Below, piece after piece: positions 7,937 to 16,019 of a stretch of 64,000 nucleotides of DNA. Origin of the DNA: Terriglobia bacterium (GTDB lineage: Bacteria > Acidobacteriota > Terriglobia > Terriglobales > Acidobacteriaceae); contig JAIQFZ010000002.1 in the NCBI GenBank assembly GCA_020073015.1, forward strand, positions 59,853-123,852, in the 5' to 3' direction. Within the stretch, counting starts at the first letter, position 1. Every line of letters begins with the position of its first letter. The notes under the pieces are model-generated. The model was given only the letters and a program-made list of their open reading frames with translations, made no database searches and had not been told where the DNA came from. Position numbers and translations under genes: made by a program.

Positions 7937-7968
7937 CAGCCGTCAGCCTTCAGCCATCAGCCTTCAGG
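7937..7968. repeat. Heptameric repeat CAGCCNT x4
   Basis: Units CAGCCGT, CAGCCTT, CAGCCAT, CAGCCTT and CAGG run in perfect 7-base phase. It lies in the gap between the divergent small minus-strand gene and the DUF2911 gene, directly after a TATAAT box at 7930-7935. The same unit appears in opposite orientation at 52,129-52,162, so this is a dispersed element. Confidence 0.8.
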
Positions 7969-8028
7969 CAAACCACTTCTTTGGAGCCGAATCGCTGAAA
8001 TGCTGAATGCTCTCAGGAGGAAGACATC

Positions 8029-8589
8029 ATGAAGAAAGTTGCTCTCTTCACCGCGTTGTTCTTCGCAAGCGCAACCCTTGCTTCCGCACAGATGAACATG
8101 GAGCAGGACAAATCGAAACCGCCGCTCAGCCCCCCGGCCAGCGCCGAGTGCAAGTTCTCTGACGGGAAAACGATCAAGGTTGATTATTCGAGCCCGCGCG
8201 TGAGAGGACGGAAGATTTTTGGAGCGGCGAGCGACAAAGCATTGGTGCCCTTTGGCGAGATCTGGCGCACGGGGGCTAACAAAGCAACCACGTTTGTTAG
8301 CGACGCGAACCTCACGGTCGGCGGCAAGGACATTCCTGCCGGCAGCTACACGATCTTCACCGTTCCCAATCCAGACAAGTGGACGCTGATCATCAACAAG
8401 AAGACCGCCGAGTGGGGCATTCCTTACAAGTACGAAGCTGACGAGTTGGCCCGAGTTGACATGCAGGTCTCGAAAACTTCGGCGCCGGTGGAGAACTTCA
8501 CGATCGCCTTCGACCAGGCCGGCAGCAAATGCACGCTGCGCATGGAGTGGGAGAATACCCGCGCCAGCGTGGAGATTGCAAAGAAATAG
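8029..8589 (+). CDS. Secreted DUF2911 protein
   Basis: 186 residues with a signal peptide (1-20, cleaved after ASA). The mature domain is DUF2911: KVDYSSPRVRGRKIFG, FGEIWRTGANKATTF, GGKDIPAGSYTIFTVP and WTLIINKK-x-EWGIPY are its characteristic blocks. The family is a beta-sandwich of unknown role, found in Bacteroidetes and Acidobacteriota, and acts in the periplasm or outside the cell. A ribosome site (AGGAGGAAG) precedes the ATG. It stands alone between repeat-bearing gaps. Confidence 0.85.
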   Translation: MKKVALFTALFFASATLASAQMNMEQDKSKPPLSPPASAECKFSDGKTIKVDYSSPRVRGRKIFGAASDKALVPFGEIWRTGANKATTFVSDANLTVGGKDIPAGSYTIFTVPNPDKWTLIINKKTAEWGIPYKYEADELARVDMQVSKTSAPVENFTIAFDQAGSKCTLRMEWENTRASVEIAKK

Positions 8590-8735
8590 TTCGGACGAGA
8601 GCTTTCCATTTTTCCAACATCGCACGGCAGGACGGGCGAAGGCGCCCGCCCCTCCATCTTGATCACGGACGATCCACAGACTTTCGCGCTACAATCCTTC
8701 TTGTAGCTCGTAAGGAATTCGAGCGGGAGGCCTCC

Positions 8736-8897
8736 ATGCCCGTGTACGACTACATCTGCAACGATTGCCACAAGACCTTCGAACTGGTCCTGACCCTGCA
8801 AGAGCACGAAAAAGATATCAAGTGCCCGAAGTGCGGGAGCAAGAACGTGGAGCAGGAAGCCACCGCGTTTTTTGCCGTGACGGACAAGAAAAGCTGA
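8736..8897 (+). CDS. FmdB-family zinc-ribbon protein
   Basis: A 53-residue protein with MPVYDYICNDCHKTFELVLT and KCPKCGSKN, giving two CxxC knuckles for one zinc. This is the FmdB/CxxC putative regulatory family (first seen near formamidase and amidase genes). The start is fixed by GGGAGG six bases upstream. It may bind nucleic acid, but no target is known. Confidence 0.85.
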   Translation: MPVYDYICNDCHKTFELVLTLQEHEKDIKCPKCGSKNVEQEATAFFAVTDKKS

Positions 8898-8998
8898 GCT
8901 TTCCTGCCAGCAGTTTTTGGGGTCATGGGGGCAAGGGAATGGCCTGTTCGTGCTCGCCATAGCCCTGCTTCTACACACCTGTTTCCCCATGTCCGCCT

Positions 8999-9041
8999 GC
9001 GAGGGCCCTCGCGACAGCCGGCAAGGGGCCGGCGCTACCCG
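8999..9041. repeat. GC-rich palindromes in the gap before the kinase gene
   Basis: GCGAGGGCCCTCGC (8999-9012) is a perfect 14-bp palindrome. It is followed by AGCCGGCAAGGGGCCGGCGCTAC (~9016-9038), a member of a family (GCCGGCgaggCGCCGGCGCTAC) also seen near 14,600, 49,065 and 56,385. The rest of the gap 8898-9115 shows no gene. Confidence 0.65.
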
Positions 9042-9115
9042 CGGTGTTCCGCGCCACGTCTGCAGGTGATTGGCATCACAGCGGTTGCGGGCGAGCCAAG
9101 GCATCCTGAAACTGG

Positions 9116-10060
9116 ATGAGTCTGGAATTACTAGCAGCGGGCGCGTTCCTGGCCTCAACTCTGGCCGTGTGGTTCTGGTATGCCCATAAGGCACAACGAC
9201 TTAGCCGGCAAATTGAAGAAGCCACCAAGCGCGCGTCCGAGAGCGATCGGCAGCGCGACTCCATTCAGGAAGAGTTGTTCCGGCGGCTCTATGAGCAGCG
9301 CGAACTGGACCGGCAGAAAATGCAGTTCCAGGCGCAGCTCTCGGAGTATGAGAAATACGCGTCGCTGGCGCAGTTGGCTTTGGGGGCGGCGCACGAGATC
9401 AACAATCCGCTGCTGGGCATTCTCTCGCACCTCGAGTTGGAGTTGAAGAACTGCGAGGACCCGGCCGACCGCATCGAAGTTGAGCAGTGCATCGCGGGCG
9501 CGAAGCGTATTTCGTCGACTCTGCGCGGGCTGCTGAACTATGCGCGTCCGTCGCCGCCGCTGTTGAGCAAGATTAACCTGGCGCGCCTGGTCGTGGATAC
9601 GATCGGGTTTCTGGAGAACCAGCCCATCTTGCGCGGCAAGGTGCTGGAGAACCAGGTGCCGGCGGACCTGCCTTCCGTCCGGGCCGATGCAAACCAGCTG
9701 TCGCAGGTGCTGATGAATCTTCTGCTGAATGCGGCGGAGGCGACGCCGGCCGGGGGGCGCATTACGGTTTCGGCGGCGAAGCTGTCCCTGGTGGAGAGCA
9801 TCGAAATTCGCGTCAGTGATACGGGCAGCGGGATTCCGGCGGAAGTTCTGCCGCACGTGTTTGAACCGTTCTTCACCACCAAGCTGGGAAGAGGCACCGG
9901 ACTTGGGCTCAGCATCAGTTGTGCCTACATGCGAAGCCACGGCGGAGACATGCGCGTGGATAGCGTAGTGGGGCGGGGAACGACGGTGACGCTCACCTTG
10001 CCGTTGCGGACGGAAGAACTGACAGAACAGGAAAGGGAAGACTCGCAGATCGTGGTTTGA
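9116..10060 (+). CDS. Sensor histidine kinase, NtrB-like
   Basis: 314 residues: an N-terminal membrane helix (~5-22), a coiled-coil linker (~28-85), then a HisKA domain with phospho-acceptor His93 in GAAHEINNPLLG. The ATPase domain follows, with the N box (QVLMNLLLNAAEATP), G1 (DTGSGIP), F box (FEPFFTTK) and G2 (GTGLGLS). There is no periplasmic sensing domain, so it probably reads a cytoplasmic or membrane signal. The gene ends eight bases before the NtrC-type regulator, its evident partner. Confidence 0.93.
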   Translation: MSLELLAAGAFLASTLAVWFWYAHKAQRLSRQIEEATKRASESDRQRDSIQEELFRRLYEQRELDRQKMQFQAQLSEYEKYASLAQLALGAAHEINNPLLGILSHLELELKNCEDPADRIEVEQCIAGAKRISSTLRGLLNYARPSPPLLSKINLARLVVDTIGFLENQPILRGKVLENQVPADLPSVRADANQLSQVLMNLLLNAAEATPAGGRITVSAAKLSLVESIEIRVSDTGSGIPAEVLPHVFEPFFTTKLGRGTGLGLSISCAYMRSHGGDMRVDSVVGRGTTVTLTLPLRTEELTEQEREDSQIVV

Positions 10061-10067
10061 GATTGCC

Positions 10068-11450
10068 ATGCCTTATAGCGTGCTGGTGGTAGATGACGAA
10101 GAGTTGACGCTGCGCACTGTCTCGCGCGGTTTGCGGGAAGAGGGGTACGAAGTGTTCACCGCGGGTTCGGGCGAAGACGCGCTGCGGGTGTTTGCGGGCG
10201 AAAACCCCGATCTGGTCCTGCTCGACATCGTGCTGCCCGGGATCGATGGGGTGGAAGTGTTGCGGCGGATGCGGGCGGCCAACCCGGCGGCGATCGTGCT
10301 GATGATGAGCGCGTATCACATGGTGGACCGCGCGGTGGACGCCATGAAAGCCGGCGCGTACGACTACCTGGTGAAGCCGTTCCACCTGGCAGATCTGATG
10401 ACTACGCTGCGGCGGGCGAGCGAGATGCTGGCACTGCGGGTGCGCGTGCGTGGGGACGTAGAGCGCGCCAAGGGGCGGTACGATTTCGGGCGTGTGGTGA
10501 CGGAAAACCCCGCCATGCGGGGCATGCTGGAGATGGCGAAGAAAGCGGCGGAGTCGGATCACACCACGATCCTGATTCTAGGGGAGAGCGGGACGGGGAA
10601 GGGCGTGCTGGCGCGCGCGATTCACTATGCCAGCCCGCGCGCGCAGATGCCGTTGGTCGAGTTGAACTGCGCGGCGCTGCCGGAAAACCTGCTGGAGAGC
10701 GAACTGTTCGGGTTCGAGCCGGGAGCGTTTACCGATGCGCGCCGGCGCAAGGAGGGCCTGGTGGAGCGGGCGCATGGCGGCACTCTGTTTCTCGACGAGA
10801 TTGGCAACATGTCGACCGCGATGCAGGCCAAGTTGCTGCGCGTGCTGGAAGATGGCACATTCACTCGGCTGGGCGGTACGCGGTCGATTACGGTGAATGT
10901 GCGGCTGGTGGCGGCGACCAACACAGAATTGAAAGAAGCCGTCAGCAAAGGGCAGTTCCGTGAGGATCTCTACTATCGTTTGAACGTGGTGCCGCTGGTG
11001 ATTCCGCCGTTGCGGACGCGCAAAGAAGATATTTTGCCGCTGGCTTTGGAAATGGTCCGGCACCTTAATCCGGAGCTGCACAAATCGTTTACCGGGTTTT
11101 CTCCGGCGGCGGCGGAGCTGTTGCAGAACTATCCGTGGCCGGGCAACATTCGCGAGCTGAAGAATGTGATCGAGCGGACGATGATTCTGGCGCCGGATGG
11201 GGACATCGACGCAATGTATCTGCCGGAAGAGATTCGCGAGCACCGGGCTGCAGAATTGGAAGAAAGCGTCGTGTCTGGATACGAAGTATCTCCGACTGGC
11301 CACCAGTTTGTGAGCCTGCGCGAGTATGAGGATGAGTACATCCGGGAAGTTCTGGCGGCGACCGGGAATAACAAGACGCAGGCGGCGCGCATGCTGGGGA
11401 TCCATCCGACCTCGCTGTTGCGGAGGCTGAAGAAGTTGACGACGGAGTGA
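10068..11450 (+). CDS. Sigma-54-dependent response regulator, NtrC family
   Basis: 460 residues in three domains: receiver (1-115; acidic D10/E11, phospho-acceptor D53, K103), AAA+ sigma-54 activator (~140-375) and a Fis-type helix-turn-helix (~415-455, NNKTQAARMLGIHPTSLLRRLKKL). Walker A is GESGTGKG (172-179) and Walker B is TLFLDEIG. The sigma-54-contacting loop reads GAFTDA rather than the textbook GAFTGA; this variant is found in some activators, and its effect here is unknown. It is paired with the upstream kinase, and target promoters should carry -24/-12 elements. Confidence 0.93.
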   Translation: MPYSVLVVDDEELTLRTVSRGLREEGYEVFTAGSGEDALRVFAGENPDLVLLDIVLPGIDGVEVLRRMRAANPAAIVLMMSAYHMVDRAVDAMKAGAYDYLVKPFHLADLMTTLRRASEMLALRVRVRGDVERAKGRYDFGRVVTENPAMRGMLEMAKKAAESDHTTILILGESGTGKGVLARAIHYASPRAQMPLVELNCAALPENLLESELFGFEPGAFTDARRRKEGLVERAHGGTLFLDEIGNMSTAMQAKLLRVLEDGTFTRLGGTRSITVNVRLVAATNTELKEAVSKGQFREDLYYRLNVVPLVIPPLRTRKEDILPLALEMVRHLNPELHKSFTGFSPAAAELLQNYPWPGNIRELKNVIERTMILAPDGDIDAMYLPEEIREHRAAELEESVVSGYEVSPTGHQFVSLREYEDEYIREVLAATGNNKTQAARMLGIHPTSLLRRLKKLTTE

Positions 11451-11517
11451 AAGCGAACTTCGGAAGATAAGAGTCCGCCCGGTGTTCACTTGCCTGCAAG
11501 CGCTATACTGAGATCCG

Positions 11518-11748
11518 ATGCGGCCGATGCTGCGCTTCCTCTGGAATTCCACTCGCGGCCACCGGATTGCTCCGTGGCGCAGCCCCTTCCTGCTCTGGCG
11601 GATTGAAACCTACACGGGTGTCAAGATGACGCAGATCGGATTCCTGGAATTTTGGGAGTTCTTGTGGACCGAGCGAACCAGTCTCTGGCGCTTCCTCAAG
11701 TGGACGGCGGAGATGGATCGTTATGTGCATCCCAAGGCCAAGAACTGA
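11518..11748 (+). CDS. Small Trp/Arg-rich hypothetical protein
   Basis: 76 residues rich in tryptophan and arginine (FLWNSTRGHRIAPWRSPFLLW; GFLEFWEFLWTERTSLWRFLKW), with no clear membrane span. A TATACT box at about 11,502 fits a promoter just upstream. I do not recognise the family. The aromatic spacing is not what a random frame gives, so I treat it as a probable gene. Confidence 0.5.
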   Translation: MRPMLRFLWNSTRGHRIAPWRSPFLLWRIETYTGVKMTQIGFLEFWEFLWTERTSLWRFLKWTAEMDRYVHPKAKN

Positions 11749-11817
11749 GCGCCGGAGCAAGAATTTCGCTCAAAATCATGCAGGAACGACGGTTCTGGCG
11801 GATAATGGCGAGGCATC

Positions 11818-13647
11818 GTGCCCCTCACACGCAAGATTTCGCGACGTAAGTTCGTACGCTCTGCCTCGTTGCTGACGGCGGGGCTTGCGGCTCCCGCGTC
11901 GTGGTTCCCCAGCCTGCTCGCCGCTTCCGACGCTGGGCAACCGCTGAGCGAGTTCAGCTACAGCGACGTAACCTTGGCCAGCGAACTCCACGAGAAGCAG
12001 CTCCACGAGACCCACTCGGTGCTGATGGGCTTGAGCGAAGACAGCTTGCTGAAACCCTTTCGGCAGATGGGCGGGCAACCGGCGCCCGGCGACGAACTCG
12101 GCGGCTGGTACAACTACGATCCGAACTATGACTGGCACACGTTCGACGCGGGCTTTGCGCCGGCGGCAACTTTCGGGCAGTGGGTGTCGGCTCTGGCGCG
12201 CGCTTACGCGATTACGGGAGACCGGAAAATTCGCGACAAGGTGCTGCGCTTGAACCGTCTGTACGCGGAGACGATCTCGGGAGACTTCTACGAGAAGAAC
12301 CGTTTTCCGGCCTACTGCTATGACAAGCTGGTTTGTGGGCTGATCGATTCGCACCAGCTGGCGGGCGATCCTGACGCATATCGCATTCTGGAACACACCA
12401 CCGACACGGCCTTACCGCATTTGCCCGGGAAGGCCATCGAGCACGGCCAAAGCTGGCGGCCCGGTAAGGACGAGTCCTATACCTGGGATGAGTCGTACAC
12501 GATCCCGGAAAATCTTTTCCTGGCGTACCAGCGCGGTGCGGGCGAGCGCTACCGTGCGCTGGGCGCTCAGTATCTTAACGACGAATATTTCAATCCGCTC
12601 GCCGAGGGCCGGTGCGCGTTTGCTGGACGGCACGCCTACAGCCACGTGAATGCGTTGTGCTCGGCGATGCAGGCTTATCTGACTTTGGGAAACGCGAAGT
12701 ATCTGCGAGCAGCCCGGAATGCCTTCGATATGCTCGCCGCACAAAGTTTCGCGACAGGTGGCTGGGGGCCGGACGAGACTTTGCGCGCTCCCAATAGCGA
12801 TGACGTCTATACCAGCCTGACGAACACGCATAGCAGCTTTGAAACACCCTGTGGAGCCTACGCGCACTTCAAGCTGACGCGCTCTCTGCTGCGCGTGACT
12901 CGCGATTCGCGGTACGGAGACAGCATGGAGCGCGTCATGTACAACACCGCGCTGGGAGCCAAGCCGTTACAGGCGGACGGAAGGACGTTCTATTATTCGG
13001 ATTACACCTTCAAAGGACGAAAGGTCTACTCCAATCATCGTTGGCCTTGCTGTTCGGGCACACTGCCGCAGGTGGCGGCCGACTATCGGATCAACACCTA
13101 CTTCCGCGACTCGCACGGTATCTACGTCAATCTCTACATCCCGTCTAGTTTGCGATGGACTCAGGAGAACGCAAGTCTTTCGCTGACTCAGAAGAGTTCG
13201 TATCCCTTCGACAGTCTGTTGCAGTTTCAAATGAAGGCTTCCCGGCCAGTCGAGTTTGCAGTGAATTTCCGCATTCCAGCGTGGGCTGAGAGCGCATCGA
13301 TTTCCGTGAACGGAAAACGAGCTCCGGAACCGGTGCTTCCGGGGAGTTTTGCGACGGTCCGGCGCCGATGGAAAACAAACGATCGGGTCGAAGTGGATTT
13401 GCAGCTCACGAAGCGCCTCGAACTGATCGATGCGCGACATCCAAACACGGTCGCGCTGCTGTGTGGGCCGCTGGTTCTGTTTGCGATCACCGACGCGGCG
13501 CCCGCCGTCACTCGCCAGCAACTGTTATCCGCGAAGAAGATTGGAGAGCAGAAATGGCAAGTCGAAACGGCGACGGCACGTTTGACTATGCTTCCGTTTA
13601 CCGCTGTCTCGGATGAGCAGTATTCGACCTACCTGGTTGTTCAGTAA
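11818..13647 (+). CDS. Tat-exported GH127-like beta-L-arabinofuranosidase
   Basis: 609 residues from a GTG start. Residues 8-35 are a twin-arginine signal (SRRKFVRSASLLTAGLAAP). The body matches glycoside hydrolase family 127 (former DUF1680). It has an (alpha/alpha)6 barrel with GWGPDE (~315-320, candidate acid Glu320), FETPCGAY (Glu342, Cys345) and RWPCCSGTLP (Cys411, Cys412), followed by C-terminal beta domains. In characterised GH127 enzymes a zinc-bound cysteine is the nucleophile, with a Glu/Cys/Cys/Cys metal site. Here the spacing E-x2-C differs from the usual E-x-C. It probably acts on plant arabinan or hydroxyproline-linked arabinose. It stands alone, without transporter or regulator. 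Confidence 0.88.
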   Translation: MPLTRKISRRKFVRSASLLTAGLAAPASWFPSLLAASDAGQPLSEFSYSDVTLASELHEKQLHETHSVLMGLSEDSLLKPFRQMGGQPAPGDELGGWYNYDPNYDWHTFDAGFAPAATFGQWVSALARAYAITGDRKIRDKVLRLNRLYAETISGDFYEKNRFPAYCYDKLVCGLIDSHQLAGDPDAYRILEHTTDTALPHLPGKAIEHGQSWRPGKDESYTWDESYTIPENLFLAYQRGAGERYRALGAQYLNDEYFNPLAEGRCAFAGRHAYSHVNALCSAMQAYLTLGNAKYLRAARNAFDMLAAQSFATGGWGPDETLRAPNSDDVYTSLTNTHSSFETPCGAYAHFKLTRSLLRVTRDSRYGDSMERVMYNTALGAKPLQADGRTFYYSDYTFKGRKVYSNHRWPCCSGTLPQVAADYRINTYFRDSHGIYVNLYIPSSLRWTQENASLSLTQKSSYPFDSLLQFQMKASRPVEFAVNFRIPAWAESASISVNGKRAPEPVLPGSFATVRRRWKTNDRVEVDLQLTKRLELIDARHPNTVALLCGPLVLFAITDAAPAVTRQQLLSAKKIGEQKWQVETATARLTMLPFTAVSDEQYSTYLVVQ

Positions 13648-13663
13648 CGGATCGTCTCGCCGC

Positions 13664-14545
13664 TTAGCGGGTTTCCATCACGACATTCACTTCGCTGCCT
13701 TTGCCGGCACTCAGGAGTTGGTGGGCCGAGCCTCGGTTCGTGGCGATCTCGAGGAAACCCATGCTGCCTAGAATTCCGAAGGCTTCGCCGGGGGCGCCTT
13801 CGGCGTAGTTTGAGCAGATGCGGGTGACCTGTCCTTTGGTTCCGACTGCAATCTGGAAGGCGGGCGGCGTGGACTCGAAGAGTTTGGGTGCGTCTTGCGG
13901 CGTGATGTTGGTGATGAGGTTTCCGAAGCGGTCGACTTTCAGGACTACTCCTCGGAGGGTGCGCTCATCGACTGGCTTAGGGCGGGGCGCGGCAAAGCGA
14001 ACGTAGTCCGTGATCTCTTCGCCGAACCGGCTGGGATCGATTCCCTTGGCGATATAGGCAGCTACCGGCGCGAAGATATCGCGTGCGTGGAAGGTGTTAC
14101 TGGATGACGGCAAGAAATAGTGGCTCGCGGTGATGTGACGGACGGAGATGCGCTCTTCGCGATCATAAATCAGCGAGAGGACGCCGTTGTCGGGAGCGAC
14201 GAACTGGTGGCGGTCCCCGGTCATCAAGATGGGCCGCCGCACGGTGCCGACGCCGGGATCGACAATCACCATGTGCACGGTGCCGGAAGGGAAGTAGGAG
14301 TAGGCCTGCGAAATGGTGAGTGAGCCGTCGAGGATATCGAAGGGCTGCACGGCGTGGCTGATGTCGATGATGCAAGCCTCGGGCGCGGTTTCAAGGATGA
14401 CGCCTTTGATCGTGCCGACGAAGTGATCGTTGGTTCCGAAGTCGGTGGTGAGAGTGATGATGGGAGCGCGTGCCAATCTGGTTGCCTCGTCGGAGTCAGT
14501 TTCGGGAACGAGGGAAGTATCGGGCGCGGGTAAGGCGGGAGTCAA
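13664..14545 (-). CDS. S-adenosyl-L-methionine hydrolase (adenosine-forming), DUF62
   Basis: 293 residues. The family core starts at ~29 with ITLTTDFGTNDHFVGTIKGV and continues with DISHAVQPFDI, HMVIVDPGVGT, RHQFVAPDNG and NTFHARDIFAPVAA. The C-terminal barrel has VDRFGNLITNI. These are the signatures of the SAM hydroxide adenosyltransferase family, related to fluorinase and chlorinase, which hydrolyses SAM to adenosine and methionine. No halogenase-specific insertion is evident. The first ~25 residues are poorly conserved, so translation may begin later. It closes the minus-strand transporter array. Confidence 0.9.
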   Translation of the reverse strand: MTPALPAPDTSLVPETDSDEATRLARAPIITLTTDFGTNDHFVGTIKGVILETAPEACIIDISHAVQPFDILDGSLTISQAYSYFPSGTVHMVIVDPGVGTVRRPILMTGDRHQFVAPDNGVLSLIYDREERISVRHITASHYFLPSSSNTFHARDIFAPVAAYIAKGIDPSRFGEEITDYVRFAAPRPKPVDERTLRGVVLKVDRFGNLITNITPQDAPKLFESTPPAFQIAVGTKGQVTRICSNYAEGAPGEAFGILGSMGFLEIATNRGSAHQLLSAGKGSEVNVVMETR

Positions 14546-14591
14546 GGTAATCGTGTAGCGGAATTTGAGACTGGTGATCTTGTGGCGATGG

Positions 14592-14617
14592 GCACACCGG
14601 CGAGGCGCCGGCGCTAC
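14592..14617. repeat. CCGGCGAGGCGCCGGCGCTAC palindromic element
   Basis: A hairpin-forming CCGGCG-aggCGCCGG followed by CGCTAC lies at the 3' end of the MacB permease and includes part of its stop region. It is a member of the dispersed family also at ~9016, ~49,065 and ~56,385. Confidence 0.6.
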
Positions 14618-15870
14618 TCGTAGCGCAGGGCCTCAATCGGATGGAGTCTGGCTGCTTTGAGGGCAGGGAAGAAGCCGGAGACAATTCCGATCATGGAAAG
14701 CAGAACAAACGAGATGGTGATGACCAGGAGCGAGGCGTGCAGAAAAATGTCGCCTTCGTGATTGCTGGTTTTGTAGAACTCGCTGTAGAGCGGCATCGGC
14801 GGGATGACCCAGGTCAAAAGCACGGCGAGCAGGATGCCGAACATGCCTCCGAAGAAGGTGAGCACCAGCGCCTCCAGCAGAAACTGCACAAGAATGTGGC
14901 GGGGGCGCGCGCCGATGGCTTTGCGCAGGCCGATTTCGCGCGTGCGCTCGGTGACGGAGACAAGCATGATGTTCATGACGCCCACGCCGCCCACGGCCAG
15001 CGTCACCACTCCGATCAGGCCGAGCACCGCTTGCAGGCCCAGCGAAAAAGCCGTAATCATTTGTTTGCTGTCCACGGTATCCCATTCGGGCGTGGCTTTT
15101 TCATCTCTGGGATCGAAATGGTGGCGGCGGGCCACGACCTCACGCACCGCTGCCAGCGACTTCTTGTTCAGTTCGGCGGCGGTCGGCTGAAAGATGATCA
15201 TGTCCGGGTCTTTGATGTTCTTGAGGTCCCGGAAGAGCTGAAATGGAATGAAGCCGTTCTCGTTGTCGGGGCCGTTGTACATCGAGTCCTGAATCTTGTT
15301 CCTGAGCACCCCGATCACTTCGAAATCGAGCCCGCCGATGCTGACGGCCTGGCCGACAGCGGGTGCGCCCTGGAATACCTTTTCCGCGGCCTTGTATCCG
15401 AGAATGACTACGCGGTTGTGCTGGAGGAAGTCGGTTTCGGTGAAGACCCGGCCTTCTTCCAAGTCGAGTTTGCGCATCTGCGGATACTGAATCTCGACGC
15501 CGCGCGTGTTCAGTGACACGACGCGCGTGCCCACTTTGTAGCCGAAGTCGCGGTCGATTTCCGCGCTGACGGCGCGCACCAGCGGGACTTCCTCGCGGAT
15601 GGCTTCGATGTCGGCGTACTCGTAGGCAACTTTCTTGCCGGCGCGCTGTCCTCCAGCCTGCATGCTGGTTTGCCCGGGCCAGAGGACAATCACGTTGTTC
15701 CCCATGTTCAGGAAGGCATGCAGCACGCTGTTGCCGAGGCCCTGTCCGTAGGCCAGCAGAAGGACGACGGAGGCTAGGCCCCAGACGATCCCCAGCATGG
15801 TCAGCACCGAGCGCAGACGATTGCGGTTCAGTGACAGCCAACCTTGCCAGATGAGTTCTTTTAGAAGCAT
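14614..15870 (-). CDS. MacB-like ABC transporter permease
   Basis: 418 residues with the MacB/FtsX layout. There is an N-terminal transmembrane helix (~20-45, RSVLTMLGIVWGLASVVLLLAYG), a large periplasmic MacB_PCD domain (~50-260), then three C-terminal helices with the family signature GVGVMNIMLVSVTERTREIGLRKAIGAR. There is no ATPase domain, so it needs a separate ATP-binding subunit. It ends the array HlyD - permease - DUF4097 - permease, which suggests export or mechanotransmission of an envelope substrate. It is close in sequence to the second permease upstream. Confidence 0.9.
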   Translation of the reverse strand: MLLKELIWQGWLSLNRNRLRSVLTMLGIVWGLASVVLLLAYGQGLGNSVLHAFLNMGNNVIVLWPGQTSMQAGGQRAGKKVAYEYADIEAIREEVPLVRAVSAEIDRDFGYKVGTRVVSLNTRGVEIQYPQMRKLDLEEGRVFTETDFLQHNRVVILGYKAAEKVFQGAPAVGQAVSIGGLDFEVIGVLRNKIQDSMYNGPDNENGFIPFQLFRDLKNIKDPDMIIFQPTAAELNKKSLAAVREVVARRHHFDPRDEKATPEWDTVDSKQMITAFSLGLQAVLGLIGVVTLAVGGVGVMNIMLVSVTERTREIGLRKAIGARPRHILVQFLLEALVLTFFGGMFGILLAVLLTWVIPPMPLYSEFYKTSNHEGDIFLHASLLVITISFVLLSMIGIVSGFFPALKAARLHPIEALRYE

Positions 15871-15892
15871 GGTTTCCGTTTCGAGCTATGCG

Positions 15893-16015
15893 AGGTCACA
15901 GGTCACAGGTGTCAGGTCTCAGGAAAATCCGACCAGCTTCGCATCCGAAGTCTCTGGTCGGCTTCATCCTTTGGTCTCAAGTCCTGAGACCTGTGACCTG
16001 AGACCTGTGACCTGG
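15893..16015. repeat. Heptameric inverted-repeat element (AGGTCAC/AGGTCTC)
   Basis: The left arm is AGGTCAC-AGGTCAC-AGGTGTC-AGGTCTC-AGG (15893-15923). The right arm is CCTGAGA-CCTGTGA-CCTGAGA-CCTGTGA-CCTGG (15983-16015). The two arms are inverted and each is built from 7-base units. The loop holds a further inverted pair, CCGACCAG...CTGGTCGG. The element fills almost the whole gap between a permease start and the DUF4097 stop. Confidence 0.85.
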
Positions 16016-16019
16016 TTTT

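Noticed and set aside
7937..7968. The heptameric repeats as a CRISPR array
   Set aside because: Units are 7 bases with no unique spacers, no leader and no cas genes; the arms are inverted rather than direct.
13664..14545. Fluorinase or chlorinase assignment for the DUF62 gene
   Set aside because: I see no halogenase-specific loop; the housekeeping SAM hydrolase branch fits better.
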